A stretch of DNA of 64,000 bases from Bacteroidota bacterium (GTDB lineage Bacteria; Bacteroidota; Ignavibacteria; Ignavibacteriales; Melioribacteraceae), in the NCBI GenBank assembly GCA_023397505.1, contig JAEWUC010000005.1, forward strand, positions 310,001 to 374,000, written 5' to 3'. The stretch's first letter is position 1. Every line of letters begins with the position of its first letter. The position numbers and the translations under genes are program-made. Below the pieces are notes generated by a model. The model had not been told where the DNA came from. It made no database searches and saw only the letters and a program-made list of their open reading frames with translations. Shown here piece by piece: positions 19,386 through 28,930 of this stretch.

Positions 19386-20555
19386 TTAGTCTTTAAATAA
19401 TAGTTGAGCAAATTCGTGCAAACTTCTACGCCAGCTTTGCCATTCATGCGCAGTAAGCGGTGAAATATAAAAATGAGTATTCATTCCGATATTTTTCAGC
19501 GCATCTGTATTTTCTTTGGGGTCACCACCAAAGCCGGCTCTTCTGTTTTCTAATTCCCTGCTGCCGTAACTGATAAATAAAAGTTTGATTTTTTCTTTGA
19601 AGCCGGGTGCATTGTTTACGTCTTCCATACTTATACTTCCGCCGCTGAACATCCCGACTTGTGAAAATACATCGGGATTAGCAAGAGTGATTACGCGGGT
19701 TTGCATACCGCCCATAGATAATCCCGCCATTGCCCTATTAGGTTGATTGGCAATGGTGCGATAATTAGCATCTACAATTGGAATGATATCCTCAATAAGT
19801 GTTTTCTTAAACCCGTCTGCCCAACCTGCAGGAGGCCATGGCCCAGCAGGACGCTCTCCTTGTTGCGGAGGACGCGTTCCTTCGGGCATTCGCCATGTAC
19901 CGTTATCCATAACTATAATGAATGGCACTGCTTTTCCTTCAGCAATTAGATTATCCATTATAAGATTTGTTCTTCCTTGATTTGGCCAGCCGGTTTCATC
20001 TTCGCCGCCGCCGTGTTGAAGATAAAGTACAGGATAACGTTTCGAGGTGTTAGCTTCATAACCGGGCGGTGTATATACAAAACAACGTCTTATGCTGTTA
20101 TTACTTTTTGAGAAATAAATTTGCTCGTGTATTTGACCGTGAGGAACATTTTTTAATGCATAGAATTCCTGATCTTTTGCGGGAATTTCAATACCGCTGC
20201 CCCAGCGACTTGCGCCGTAAAAATACATGCTGCCGGGATCTGGAACAGCAGCGCCGTCAATCCAAAGTTGATAGTAGTGGAATCCTTCGTCCTGCGGGGC
20301 AGATTCTCCGGTCCAAATGCCGTTTGCATCTTTAATAAGATCATATTTAACCGCGCTAATATCGAGTTGTACCTTATGTGCTTCCGGTGCAGATATGCTT
20401 GCACGTACTCTTCCTTCGGAATTAACCTTCGGAAATTCTTTACCGGGTTGATTTGTTGATGATGGTTTGAAATCTTCTTTAACAGAAGATTGCGCAAAAC
20501 AAAAACCACCCGATATACCTAGTAGAAAAAATGCTAAAAGTATTGTTCGCTTCAT
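19386..20555 (-). CDS. CE1 family esterase with N-terminal CBM48-like domain (copy 3)
   Basis: A 389-residue protein with signal peptide (ending FCFAQ), CBM48-like domain (about 40-130) and CE1 catalytic domain: VLYLQHGGGEDETGW, nucleophile Ser in MAGLSMGGMQTR, His in LTAHEWQSWRRSLHEF. An insertion rich in proline and glycine (EGTRPPQQGERPAGPWPPAG) near residue 235 distinguishes it from copies 1 and 2 and may reshape the active-site rim. It is first in the run of three tandem esterase genes (gaps of 10 and 9 bp). A 141 bp gap separates it from the GH97 gene upstream. Ferulic acid esterase or acetylxylan esterase activity is inferred from the family. Confidence 0.9.
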   Translation of the reverse strand: MKRTILLAFFLLGISGGFCFAQSSVKEDFKPSSTNQPGKEFPKVNSEGRVRASISAPEAHKVQLDISAVKYDLIKDANGIWTGESAPQDEGFHYYQLWIDGAAVPDPGSMYFYGASRWGSGIEIPAKDQEFYALKNVPHGQIHEQIYFSKSNNSIRRCFVYTPPGYEANTSKRYPVLYLQHGGGEDETGWPNQGRTNLIMDNLIAEGKAVPFIIVMDNGTWRMPEGTRPPQQGERPAGPWPPAGWADGFKKTLIEDIIPIVDANYRTIANQPNRAMAGLSMGGMQTRVITLANPDVFSQVGMFSGGSISMEDVNNAPGFKEKIKLLFISYGSRELENRRAGFGGDPKENTDALKNIGMNTHFYISPLTAHEWQSWRRSLHEFAQLLFKD

Positions 20556-20696
20556 TTCAGTTCCTCTTTAGGTTAATATTACATTACTATTTGGATTAAT
20601 CAAGCTTCAGCTATCACAAAATATTTCATTGTATTTTTTGATTGAATAACCGTAATTCATAACAGCATTAATTATCGTCCGAGACATATTTTCTTA

Positions 20697-22628
20697 TCAT
20701 TGTGAAGTTTTAATAACAAATCCTCCGTACGATTGAATTGTAATTTTCACCGGCTTCGATAAGTCTATATCTGTTTTTAAGAATTCTTTTTCCGAATCTG
20801 TAATAATTATATTTTTCGATGAATTAAAAGAAGAAAGATCTAATACTACCGAACGTTCTGAGGCTTCGCCGTTAATGCCTGCAATGAACCATTCATTTCC
20901 TTTCTTTCTTGCAAGTACAACATATTTACCTGGATAACCATCAATGAATTTTACATCATCCCAATTTCTTGGTAAAGTACTCATAAATTCTTTAACAAAA
21001 TCTTTTTGAACAGACATTCCTTTTGGAGTTTCAGCAATATGTTGTATTCCTGAAGTAAATAAAACAGATAAAGCTATTTCGAAACTGTTTGTAGTTTTAC
21101 GATTTATATTAGGGATGCCCGAAAAATTTACAGGGGTAAAGTCCATCGGATCGAAAAGATTTCTAGTAAAAGGAATAATTGCACAGTGAGACGGCTGATG
21201 GTTTGCGTTTCCCTGAGCAAATGTAACAAACTCTTCCCCTTTAATGGCTTCCATACTTACCAGATTCGGATATGTTCTTTGCCATCCTCTCGGATAAGTA
21301 CAGCCGTGAAAGTTTACAGCAAGATTGAATTCCGCGGCATCTTTCAAAATATCTATATAATATTTCATCATTGATTGTCCGTCGCCGCCGAAGAAATCAA
21401 CCTTGATACCTGCAATGTTCATGTCCTTCAATTTCCGGAATTCTTCGCGCCGCGATTTTTTTGAAATCATTTTATTATGCGGCGAAAGTGTTGTCGTATT
21501 CCAATCTCCCGCCGAATTATACCACAATAAGATTTTAACTCCCTTTGTTTTTGCGTAATCAGAAAGTTCTTTAATTTTCTCATAGCCAATCTGTGTATCC
21601 CATAAAGCATCAATAAGACAATAATTCCAATTCATATTAGAGGCAAAATCAATAAATCGTTTTTGAGTGTTGTACTCTGTCGAATCGTCTTTTAGAATAA
21701 CCCAGCTCCACGATGCAATCCCCGGCTCAAGCCATGATGATACATCATATTTTTGTGGAATAGCTAAGTCGGTGCCCAAAGTAGATTCAACAATTCCTGC
21801 AAGGTTATCATTTATTACAATTATTCTCCATGGAGTAAGCCACGGTAATGTTGATTGTGGTAAAACCGGTTCGCCCGGTCTGCCTTCTTGCGGCTGCGGG
21901 AATTGTATCGAATATTCGCCATCGGGAGAAAACTGATTCAAACGCGAGCCGCAATAATTTGTATCAACAGCAGCTTCGGTTATGCTTATCCAATAATTTT
22001 TATAACTGAAAAGTGCGGGCATTACCCATCCGGCTTGGTTTGGTGCAACTGTACCGACAGGTATATCCATTTGATAATATTCTTCATACGATGGTTGAGT
22101 ATAACTCCACCCGGTTCTTGCATCAGGGCACGGTTGTAAAAATGTTTTTGTTGAAAGGTCAAAATGATATGACGTTACTTCTTTATATATTTTTATTACT
22201 TGATCCGACTGTCCCGGGAAATGATATCTAAATGCAACTCCATCATTAGATATTTGAAAAATGATTTCAATTATTTTGTTATTCGAATTACTCAAATAAA
22301 TAATCCTCTTATTGGCTTTATAATTACAATTCAATCTTTTGCCGTGAAGAAGCGTATATTTATCGGAAACAACATTTGTGTTTGAAACTGAATCTATTTT
22401 CAACCCGGTTGTAAAATCCCCATCACTTCTAACAATTCCCAACTTTGATTGTTTTAAAATAGTAGCACCGGCATACAGAATAGAATAAACCGGCTCTCCG
22501 TTTGATGTTAACCAAACATTCACAGTTATTTTTGAATCGGGACTGTTTATCTCGAACTTATCCATAGCCATCAAATCGATAAAATTTAAAATCAGAAACG
22601 TTATCATTAATAGTTTGGCAGATTTCAT
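20697..22628 (-). CDS. GH97 family glycoside hydrolase (retaining alpha-galactosidase type)
   Basis: A complete 643-residue GH97 with signal peptide. The N-terminal super-sandwich (YTLLHGKRLNCNYKANKRI, GVAFRYHFPGQSD) leads to the barrel with SWSWVILKDDS, LLWYNSAGDW, a putative nucleophile Asp in GIKVDFFGGDGQ and a putative acid/base Glu in SMEAIKGEEF. The C-terminal beta-sandwich ends with KPVKITIQSYGGFVIKTSQ. An Asp after GIKV is the mark of retaining GH97 enzymes, which include alpha-galactosidases, whereas SusB-type inverting glucosidases lack it. The partial gene at 1-1286 is its paralogue. In this context it would remove alpha-linked galactose or a similar sugar. Confidence 0.92.
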   Translation of the reverse strand: MKSAKLLMITFLILNFIDLMAMDKFEINSPDSKITVNVWLTSNGEPVYSILYAGATILKQSKLGIVRSDGDFTTGLKIDSVSNTNVVSDKYTLLHGKRLNCNYKANKRIIYLSNSNNKIIEIIFQISNDGVAFRYHFPGQSDQVIKIYKEVTSYHFDLSTKTFLQPCPDARTGWSYTQPSYEEYYQMDIPVGTVAPNQAGWVMPALFSYKNYWISITEAAVDTNYCGSRLNQFSPDGEYSIQFPQPQEGRPGEPVLPQSTLPWLTPWRIIVINDNLAGIVESTLGTDLAIPQKYDVSSWLEPGIASWSWVILKDDSTEYNTQKRFIDFASNMNWNYCLIDALWDTQIGYEKIKELSDYAKTKGVKILLWYNSAGDWNTTTLSPHNKMISKKSRREEFRKLKDMNIAGIKVDFFGGDGQSMMKYYIDILKDAAEFNLAVNFHGCTYPRGWQRTYPNLVSMEAIKGEEFVTFAQGNANHQPSHCAIIPFTRNLFDPMDFTPVNFSGIPNINRKTTNSFEIALSVLFTSGIQHIAETPKGMSVQKDFVKEFMSTLPRNWDDVKFIDGYPGKYVVLARKKGNEWFIAGINGEASERSVVLDLSSFNSSKNIIITDSEKEFLKTDIDLSKPVKITIQSYGGFVIKTSQ

Positions 22629-22675
22629 TACTATGCTTCCTTATGTATTTGTTTAAACAACAAGATATTCTTCTG

Positions 22676-24682
22676 TCATTTTCCAGTCTTAATTCTTATT
22701 ACAGTCAGAGACATTGCCGGAGCGTCATATTCAAATTTGGTTTTGATATTGAAAACTGATTTTACAGGAATAACATTATTTGGATTTTCGAATGTGTTCT
22801 CATCATCGGCATTACCCGATAGAACCGTCATTTCGGCTTCGGGAATAAAGTTGTTAAACCCCGCCAGGTTGATATTCATTTTTTTCTTATCAGTCCCGGC
22901 ATTAACAAGTTTTAAAATTATATCACCGGCATTACTATCTTTTACACACGAAGAGGCAAGCATTGTATCTTTTTCATCTTTCGAAATAATATTATCATAA
23001 TAGTAATCGCCCTGATTTGTCATGAACATTTTTTGCACGTAAAAATTAGGTGTTGGGCAAATTTCTTTATTATCAAAAAAGACCATATCGGTTTTCCATT
23101 GTGTAAAATCTTTTTTGGCCAACAACGGTGCATAAGAAGCCATAACCACAACATCTCCGTTACGCTCCAATGAAGTCATGTAAGCCGCCTCGGCTATAGC
23201 ATTAATCATTTTATTCCCCCACGAAGCATATTCACCGAGATAAACTTTAGATTTATTTCTATCATAATTATCATAACGGTGCTGGTGGGTAATAAACCAT
23301 TTAGGATCTGTATAGTAATGTTCATCAACAATCGGTATTTTTAAATCGCTTGCAAACTGCCAACCTTTATCAAAATCTTCCCCGCTATGAAATGGACCGG
23401 AGGTTCCAATAACTGTAATTTCAGGATGCTTCTTTTTTACGGCGTCAAAAATCATTTTAAAACGTTCTTTAAATTCGGGTGTTATTTTATCTTCATTACC
23501 AATTCCAACGTATTCAAGGTTAAACGATTCTGGGTGACCTGCCTCGGCGCGTTTTGAACCCCACTTGGAATTTACAGGTCCGTTAGCCCATTCAATTAAA
23601 TCCAGAACCTCTTGGATATATTCATGCATTTCATCAATTGGAATTGCTTTTTGCCCGGTGCCGCCGATACGCCAAGTACCGCCTGAATTTTGACAACTAA
23701 CTGCCGCAGGCAAAACAGGTAAAGGCTTAGCTCCTATATCTTCGCAAAACTGAAAATATTCATAATAGCCCAGCCCTGCTGTTTGGTGATAACCCCATAA
23801 ATTTCTTTGTTCAATTCTCTCTTCAATTGGTCCGATTGTATTTTTCCATCTGTACATATTTCCCAATCCATCGCCGTGCACAAGGCATCCGCCGGGGAAA
23901 CGGATAAATTTTGGTTTCATATCGGCAAGCATTTGTGCAAGGTCGGAGCGCAAACCATTAGTTCTATTCATAAAAGTTTTTTCGGGGAATAATGAAATTA
24001 CATCCAGAGCCAACTTCCCTTTTGTAGTTGCCAGAATAAATAATTTTGCACTGTCGCTGTTTTCGGCAATTGTAAAACTCGTTGTGTATTTATTCCAATC
24101 TTTTGTTGAAACGGAAATATTATTTTCTGCATACTTTATTTTTCCTGAAGGGCTTTGTAAACCGACAGATAGATTAATCGGTTCTTTAGAAAGCTGACGG
24201 GCAAATAACGACAAATTATATTTTTCATTTGCCTTAATTATGATTCCATCAAACCCGGTATTTTTTATTCCTACACCCGTATCGCCGGTATATTGAGTTT
24301 CATGACCGACATGTTCAACATCGAGGATAATATAATGGGGATTATTGGGATGCACAGGGGTTGCTGTTTCAATACTAATTCTGCCATATGAATAGCCTGG
24401 AGAAATATATTCCCAGAAGGACAGAGGATTCCATTCCCTTTGTTCCGTTGGGCTGTACTCAAACGAACGGTTTTGAACAAGTTCTGCATAAAGTCCGCCG
24501 TCTGCGGAATAATTGATATCTTCAAAAAATAATCCGAATAACATCGGACTTATTTTTTTCCCTTGGGGCACATTTTGTGCAGATGCAATTGTATATATGG
24601 ATAAGCACATAAAAACAAGTATTACTTTTTTTAATAAGTTTTTTTTGTGCCAATAATTTAAGTAATTTCTCATAATCATCAT
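22676..24682 (-). CDS. GH51 family alpha-L-arabinofuranosidase
   Basis: The 668-residue protein begins with a short polar stretch and then a hydrophobic signal (VILVFMCLSIYTIASAQ). A carbohydrate-binding-like domain (ENISVSTKDWNKYTTSFTI) is inserted before the GH51 barrel. The barrel shows RFPGGCLVHGDG, acid/base Glu in YVGIGNEDK and nucleophile Glu in KVYLGEYASWG, and the C-terminal sandwich ends with MSLTVIRIKTG. GH51 enzymes release arabinofuranose from arabinoxylan or arabinan. The start at 24682 is followed by two more in-frame ATGs (codons 2 and 4) that could also serve. The next gene lies 18 bp upstream on the same strand. Confidence 0.94.
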   Translation of the reverse strand: MMIMRNYLNYWHKKNLLKKVILVFMCLSIYTIASAQNVPQGKKISPMLFGLFFEDINYSADGGLYAELVQNRSFEYSPTEQREWNPLSFWEYISPGYSYGRISIETATPVHPNNPHYIILDVEHVGHETQYTGDTGVGIKNTGFDGIIIKANEKYNLSLFARQLSKEPINLSVGLQSPSGKIKYAENNISVSTKDWNKYTTSFTIAENSDSAKLFILATTKGKLALDVISLFPEKTFMNRTNGLRSDLAQMLADMKPKFIRFPGGCLVHGDGLGNMYRWKNTIGPIEERIEQRNLWGYHQTAGLGYYEYFQFCEDIGAKPLPVLPAAVSCQNSGGTWRIGGTGQKAIPIDEMHEYIQEVLDLIEWANGPVNSKWGSKRAEAGHPESFNLEYVGIGNEDKITPEFKERFKMIFDAVKKKHPEITVIGTSGPFHSGEDFDKGWQFASDLKIPIVDEHYYTDPKWFITHQHRYDNYDRNKSKVYLGEYASWGNKMINAIAEAAYMTSLERNGDVVVMASYAPLLAKKDFTQWKTDMVFFDNKEICPTPNFYVQKMFMTNQGDYYYDNIISKDEKDTMLASSCVKDSNAGDIILKLVNAGTDKKKMNINLAGFNNFIPEAEMTVLSGNADDENTFENPNNVIPVKSVFNIKTKFEYDAPAMSLTVIRIKTGK

Positions 24683-24700
24683 TCCTGTTCACATACAAAA

Positions 24701-26626
24701 CTATTTAAACAACAGTTGTGCAATTTTATATAAATCGTGGCGCCATACTGGCCATGTATGCCCGCCGGGGTATTCGCTGTAAACATACTTAATCTTCATC
24801 TCATCAAATTTGGAAAGCATTACCTGGCAGTTATTATAAGCAATGTCTTCTTTTCCACCCATCGAGATCCAGAATAGCTTTATATTATTGTTAAGCAAAT
24901 CAACATTTTTTTTCATGAATTCATATTGTGTTTCTGCAAGTTCTTTATGCATCGGTTGTATCCACCCCGAACTAAAAACTCCCAAGGAAGAAAATATGTT
25001 ACTATTATTTAGCCCAACATAAAGAGTTTGTATTCCGCCCATTGATAAACCTGCAAGTGCTCGATTCTTCGAATCCGTTTCCGTCCTGTAATTTTTCTCT
25101 ACAAAGGGTATTACACAATTTTTTAATTCAGCTTCGAACATTTTTAATGTTCGTTCACCAAAACCGGCGAAATCAGTGTTTGTATTTCCATCCGGCATAA
25201 CAACAATCATCGGTTTGGCTTTTTTTTCAGCTATAAGATTATCAAGTATTAAATCCGTTTTACCCTGGGTAGCCCAGCCTCTTTCGTCCTCGCCGCCGCC
25301 GTGTAAAATGTATAACACCGGATATTTTTCATTTACATTTTCATCATAAGCCGGCGGTGTGTAAATATAAAATTGTTTCCATTTATTAAATACTGTTGAA
25401 TAATAACGCTTGATTCTGATTTCGCCGTGCGGTACATTTTTGACAGCATAATATTGTTCCCCTCTTATTGGTATCTCAATACCACTTGCCATTCTACCCA
25501 TGCCGTAAAAAGTTTCGCTCGCCGGATCGGCAACAGCGACCCCATCAATCAGTAACGAGTAATAATGAAAACCCTCGCTTATTGTATCGGTAGTTGTTTC
25601 CCAAAATCCTTCCGCATCTTTAACCAAGTCGTATTTCTTACCTAAATCGATTTGAACTTTCTGCGCATCGGGCGCTTTGATTCGAAATTTAACGCTGTTA
25701 TCGGGCATAATCTGCGGATATTTTGCACCTCTTACATTTGTAGGCGCAGGAGTACCAAGAAGTGAATAATGCTGAAATTTTGAAGTTTCCACAGGTTTGA
25801 AAATCAACTGCGAAAACATATACAACGAATTTTTCCAGACCTTAAAATCGTGCACACCAGGTTCTATATAATAGATATGCGGAACATTGTTGGCTTGTAG
25901 ATATTCATGCGTACGCTGGCTGAATGTAATTAGCCCATCGTTATCGCCGCAAGATATCCAGAGTAATTTCAATTTCTTTTTCGCTTCTTCCGGAACGGGC
26001 ACAAGTAATTCAGGCGTTTTTGTATTTGGTGCCGAAGAAAACCCGCCGACCCATGCAAATTTATCGAGGTTGCCTAATCCAAAATTAAGCGATTGCCCGC
26101 CTCCCATCGATAAACCGGCAATCGCCCTGTGTTCCCTATCTTTAATAACGGGGAATGTAGTCTCAACAAACGGGATTAAATCATTTAGTAAATCTTTTTC
26201 AAAAGTCGCAAATGCCTGCACTTTATCGGGAGCCATAATATTAGCGCCGGGACTATCATCTTTCATTGCTCTGCCATTAGGCATAACAACTATCATCGGC
26301 TCAATTTTATTTTCTGCGTAAAGATTATCTAATATTATATCGGGTTGACCGCCGTTAAGCCATTCCTTTTCGTCGCCCCCGATACCATGTAGGAGATACA
26401 GCACCGGATACTTTTTATCTTTTGAAAATCCGGGAGGAGTATAAATAAGTGTTTTACGTTTTGTGCCCACTGTTTTTGATTCATAAGTAAGAGTATCAAT
26501 TTTACCTTTGGGAATATCTTTACGTAATACATCATAACCTGCTGGGGCTTGTTTTTCAACACTTTGCCCAATTACGATGTAATTAACTATTAATAGTGCT
26601 ATAAAGAAGCAAATCAACTTTTTCAT
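24701..26626 (-). CDS. Double esterase: CE1 - CBM48-like - CE1
   Basis: This 641-residue secreted protein fuses two complete CE1 domains. The first (about 40-280) has YLLHGIGGDEKEWLNGGQPD, nucleophile Ser in AGLSMGGGQSLNF and His in GVHDFKVWKNSLY. A CBM48-like domain follows at about 305-390 (KFRIKAPDAQKVQIDLGKKY). The second CE1 (about 395-641) has YILHGGGEDERGWATQG, Ser in AGLSMGGIQTLYV and His in GGHTWPVWRHDLY. Both triads look intact, so it may combine two ester specificities such as feruloyl and acetyl. It is the fourth CE1 gene in the locus and brings the CE1 domain count to five. Confidence 0.92.
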   Translation of the reverse strand: MKKLICFFIALLIVNYIVIGQSVEKQAPAGYDVLRKDIPKGKIDTLTYESKTVGTKRKTLIYTPPGFSKDKKYPVLYLLHGIGGDEKEWLNGGQPDIILDNLYAENKIEPMIVVMPNGRAMKDDSPGANIMAPDKVQAFATFEKDLLNDLIPFVETTFPVIKDREHRAIAGLSMGGGQSLNFGLGNLDKFAWVGGFSSAPNTKTPELLVPVPEEAKKKLKLLWISCGDNDGLITFSQRTHEYLQANNVPHIYYIEPGVHDFKVWKNSLYMFSQLIFKPVETSKFQHYSLLGTPAPTNVRGAKYPQIMPDNSVKFRIKAPDAQKVQIDLGKKYDLVKDAEGFWETTTDTISEGFHYYSLLIDGVAVADPASETFYGMGRMASGIEIPIRGEQYYAVKNVPHGEIRIKRYYSTVFNKWKQFYIYTPPAYDENVNEKYPVLYILHGGGEDERGWATQGKTDLILDNLIAEKKAKPMIVVMPDGNTNTDFAGFGERTLKMFEAELKNCVIPFVEKNYRTETDSKNRALAGLSMGGIQTLYVGLNNSNIFSSLGVFSSGWIQPMHKELAETQYEFMKKNVDLLNNNIKLFWISMGGKEDIAYNNCQVMLSKFDEMKIKYVYSEYPGGHTWPVWRHDLYKIAQLLFK

Positions 26627-26683
26627 ATTATTTCCAGATTTTATTTTTATTAGAACAATTTTTTTTCATTTATTTGGAAATTA

Positions 26684-27589
26684 TTAATTACCAATAAATT
26701 TAGAATTTTTCATCCATCTCAAAACCGGCATAATCCATTCTTCAGTCGACTGCCTTAAAACAAACCCGTGATTGCCTTTTGGATAAATATGCATTTCAGC
26801 AGGTACATTATGGCGCCGTAGACTTTCATAATAAACAATGCAGTTATCAACATCCACAACTTTATCATCACCCGCATGAGTAATATATGCGGGCGGTGTA
26901 TTTTCGGTAACCTGCAATTCATTAGAAAACTCATCTACTATTTCTTTCGATGGATTATCTCCCAACAATTGCTTACGAGAATCTTTGTGAGTTAATTTAT
27001 CATTCATACTGATAACAGGGTAAACCAAAATTTGAAAATCCGCGCGCAAATTCGTGCCTTTTTCATTTTCAACAATAGTTCTATCAAAATGGGTAGCTGC
27101 GGTTGATGCTAAATGTCCGCCGGCGGAAAAACCCATTATTCCAACTTTGTTTACATCGATTTCCCACTTTGCAGAATTTTCCCTCACAATTTTTATTGCC
27201 TGCAACGCATCCTGTAACGGACCTATTTTTTTATCTGTCATCGTGGAATCGTTAGGGATCCTGTATTTTAGTACAAAAGCTGCAATGCCGTTTTTTGCGA
27301 ATTCCTTCGCAGTTTTTATTCCTTCTACTTGATAAACAACAACTGAGTAACCTCCGCCGGGACAAATTATAATTGCAGCACCTGTTGCTTTTTCTTTTTC
27401 CGGCAAAAAGATTTCCAGCGTCGGGTTTATAACATTCCTAAACATACCTGCATTTTGCTCATACGTTTCTTTTACATAGGAATTTTTTGAGTTAGGAATA
27501 TCACCTGGATACAAGTTTATAATCTGTTGTGCATTAGCGGCAAAAGAAATAGAAAGAAAGAGAACTATTGACATAAATCTTTTTTTCAT
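26684..27589 (-). CDS. Secreted alpha/beta-hydrolase, acetylxylan esterase-like
   Basis: A 301-residue protein with a signal peptide (ending FAANAQ). The oxyanion-hole motif CPGGGYSVVV, nucleophile Ser in IMGFSAGGHLAS, a later Asp in ITHAGDDKVVDVDN and His in YPKGNHGFVL make a standard esterase triad. The sequence resembles the BD-FAE and acetylxylan esterase-like hydrolases found in polysaccharide loci of Bacteroidota. It follows the gene at 27601 by 11 bp, and the two esterase genes open the polar run of the whole locus. Deacetylation or deferuloylation of xylan fragments is inferred from context. Confidence 0.85.
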   Translation of the reverse strand: MKKRFMSIVLFLSISFAANAQQIINLYPGDIPNSKNSYVKETYEQNAGMFRNVINPTLEIFLPEKEKATGAAIIICPGGGYSVVVYQVEGIKTAKEFAKNGIAAFVLKYRIPNDSTMTDKKIGPLQDALQAIKIVRENSAKWEIDVNKVGIMGFSAGGHLASTAATHFDRTIVENEKGTNLRADFQILVYPVISMNDKLTHKDSRKQLLGDNPSKEIVDEFSNELQVTENTPPAYITHAGDDKVVDVDNCIVYYESLRRHNVPAEMHIYPKGNHGFVLRQSTEEWIMPVLRWMKNSKFIGN

Positions 27590-27600
27590 TGTTTACCCCT

Positions 27601-28509
27601 TTATCTTTTTCCTGATTCCTTAATAAAAAAATCAACCATCATGTTAATGTACTTTTCAACATGTACGCCTGGGCCATGCCCGCCGCCGGCTACAGGAACA
27701 AATTGACTTGGTACATTTGCCTTTTGTAATTCATTAAACAAAATTTCACTTTGGCAAAAAGGAACCACGGGATCTTTGTCACCATGAATAATTAGAAAAG
27801 GCGGATCGCTTTTATCAATATAAGTAGTTGGGCTTGCGAGCAGACACTTTTCTTTATTTTCTTGAATCGGGCCGCCGATGTAAAGTGATGCGGGAGATTT
27901 TACATCATTATGAATAAAATTAGTCGTGCCGCATGAATCCATCACCAGCATATTTGTAGGACCAAACCAATCTACTACTGCATCTACCGAACTACTAAAA
28001 TTTGTAAACAATCCGAGATCACCTTCAATATCATAAGTTATTTCGCCAATCGTGTGCTCTTTTATATTCCGGGAAGTACCTGCCATTGCGGCCATATTTC
28101 CGCCGGATGAACTGCCGGTAATTCCTATGAATGAAGTATCAATTTGATATTGTTCTGCATTAGCCCGGATAAACCTTATTGCTGCCTTGATATCATGGAT
28201 TTGTGCGGGGAATTTTGCATCCATACTTGAACGGTGGTTTGGAAAAACGACTGCAAATCCTGCATCAAGTAAAGGGTTACCTAAAGTTGCGAGGTCGTTA
28301 CTCTTTAAATTATTAGCAAACCAAGCGCTTCCGTAAATTGAAATTACAACGGGATACTTCGGCTTTTCTACTTTCGGCAAATAAATATCCAACATGTGAT
28401 AAATTTTATCATCGCCTGCGTAGTTCAAGTCTTTCCAGCTTTTTGAATATTCCTGGCAAAAACCATTAATGTACACGAATGAAAAAACAACAATCAAAAT
28501 TCGCTTCAT
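27601..28509 (-). CDS. Secreted alpha/beta-hydrolase (BD-FAE/hormone-sensitive-lipase-like esterase)
   Basis: The start is placed at ATG 28509, preceded by AGGAAATAG, giving a signal peptide (MKRILIVVFSFVYINGFCQ); an ATG at 28524 would add five polar residues. The domain shows VISIYGSAWFANN, nucleophile Ser in ITGSSSGGNMAAMAG, Asp in IIHGDKDPVVPF and His in AGGGHGPGVHVEKY. The oxyanion motif is GSAW instead of the usual HGGGW, a deviation that could alter activity. It is the most upstream gene in the 28.5 kb minus-strand block, so a promoter for the block should lie within 28510-28930. Esterase activity on xylan-linked acyl groups is inference. Confidence 0.83.
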   Translation of the reverse strand: MKRILIVVFSFVYINGFCQEYSKSWKDLNYAGDDKIYHMLDIYLPKVEKPKYPVVISIYGSAWFANNLKSNDLATLGNPLLDAGFAVVFPNHRSSMDAKFPAQIHDIKAAIRFIRANAEQYQIDTSFIGITGSSSGGNMAAMAGTSRNIKEHTIGEITYDIEGDLGLFTNFSSSVDAVVDWFGPTNMLVMDSCGTTNFIHNDVKSPASLYIGGPIQENKEKCLLASPTTYIDKSDPPFLIIHGDKDPVVPFCQSEILFNELQKANVPSQFVPVAGGGHGPGVHVEKYINMMVDFFIKESGKR

Positions 28510-28930
28510 TCTATTTCCTATCATTAATCTTCAAAATAAACTCTTATTGACTGATTATTAAAACGACCCCTTTTTATTTGCAGAATTTTTTTTGATGAAA
28601 TTGATTGAGAATGCTTGTTTGAAACGATATATACTAAAAGTAATAAATGCATGTTTCCCCCATTCCAATTTTCTCAATTTGTTTTGATAAAACAGCGGGA
28701 TTTTTGAATACAACTAATTTTTCTTTGTTAATAATAATAGAGATTGGAGTCCTATAATAGCCAGTTTTGATTATTAATTAACCACATTGCGAAAGCACTA
28801 TAATTGAACAACATTTATAAATAGGAAGGCAAAAGTGCTGTTGCTTTATACTAAAATGATTTCTTCGGCTAAATAAAATTTTAGCACAACAGTAAATTCA
28901 AGATTATGTTATTTTCCGAATAGTCATGCT
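28510..28930. other. Intergenic region upstream of the polysaccharide locus
   Basis: No gene is visible in these 421 bases. The minus-strand polysaccharide genes begin at 28509 and the ccdA gene ends at 28931, so this is where the main promoter of the carbohydrate block should be. Several AT-rich stretches could serve as -10 elements on the minus strand, but no convincing operator or promoter pair can be singled out. A loose pair of arms (AAGCACT near 28793, AGTGCT near 28836) is too weak to call. Confidence 0.4.

Noticed and set aside
20153..20509. Minus-strand 118-codon frame
   Set aside because: It is an alternative frame inside the CE1 copy 3 gene.
25887..26321. Plus-strand open frame of 144 codons
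   Set aside because: It is antisense to the first CE1 domain of the double esterase, whose triad and signal peptide are clear, and the plus-strand product has no recognisable features.
1..28524. SusC/SusD-like genes within the polysaccharide locus
   Set aside because: No TonB-dependent receptor or SusD-type lipoprotein frame is present among the long open frames.
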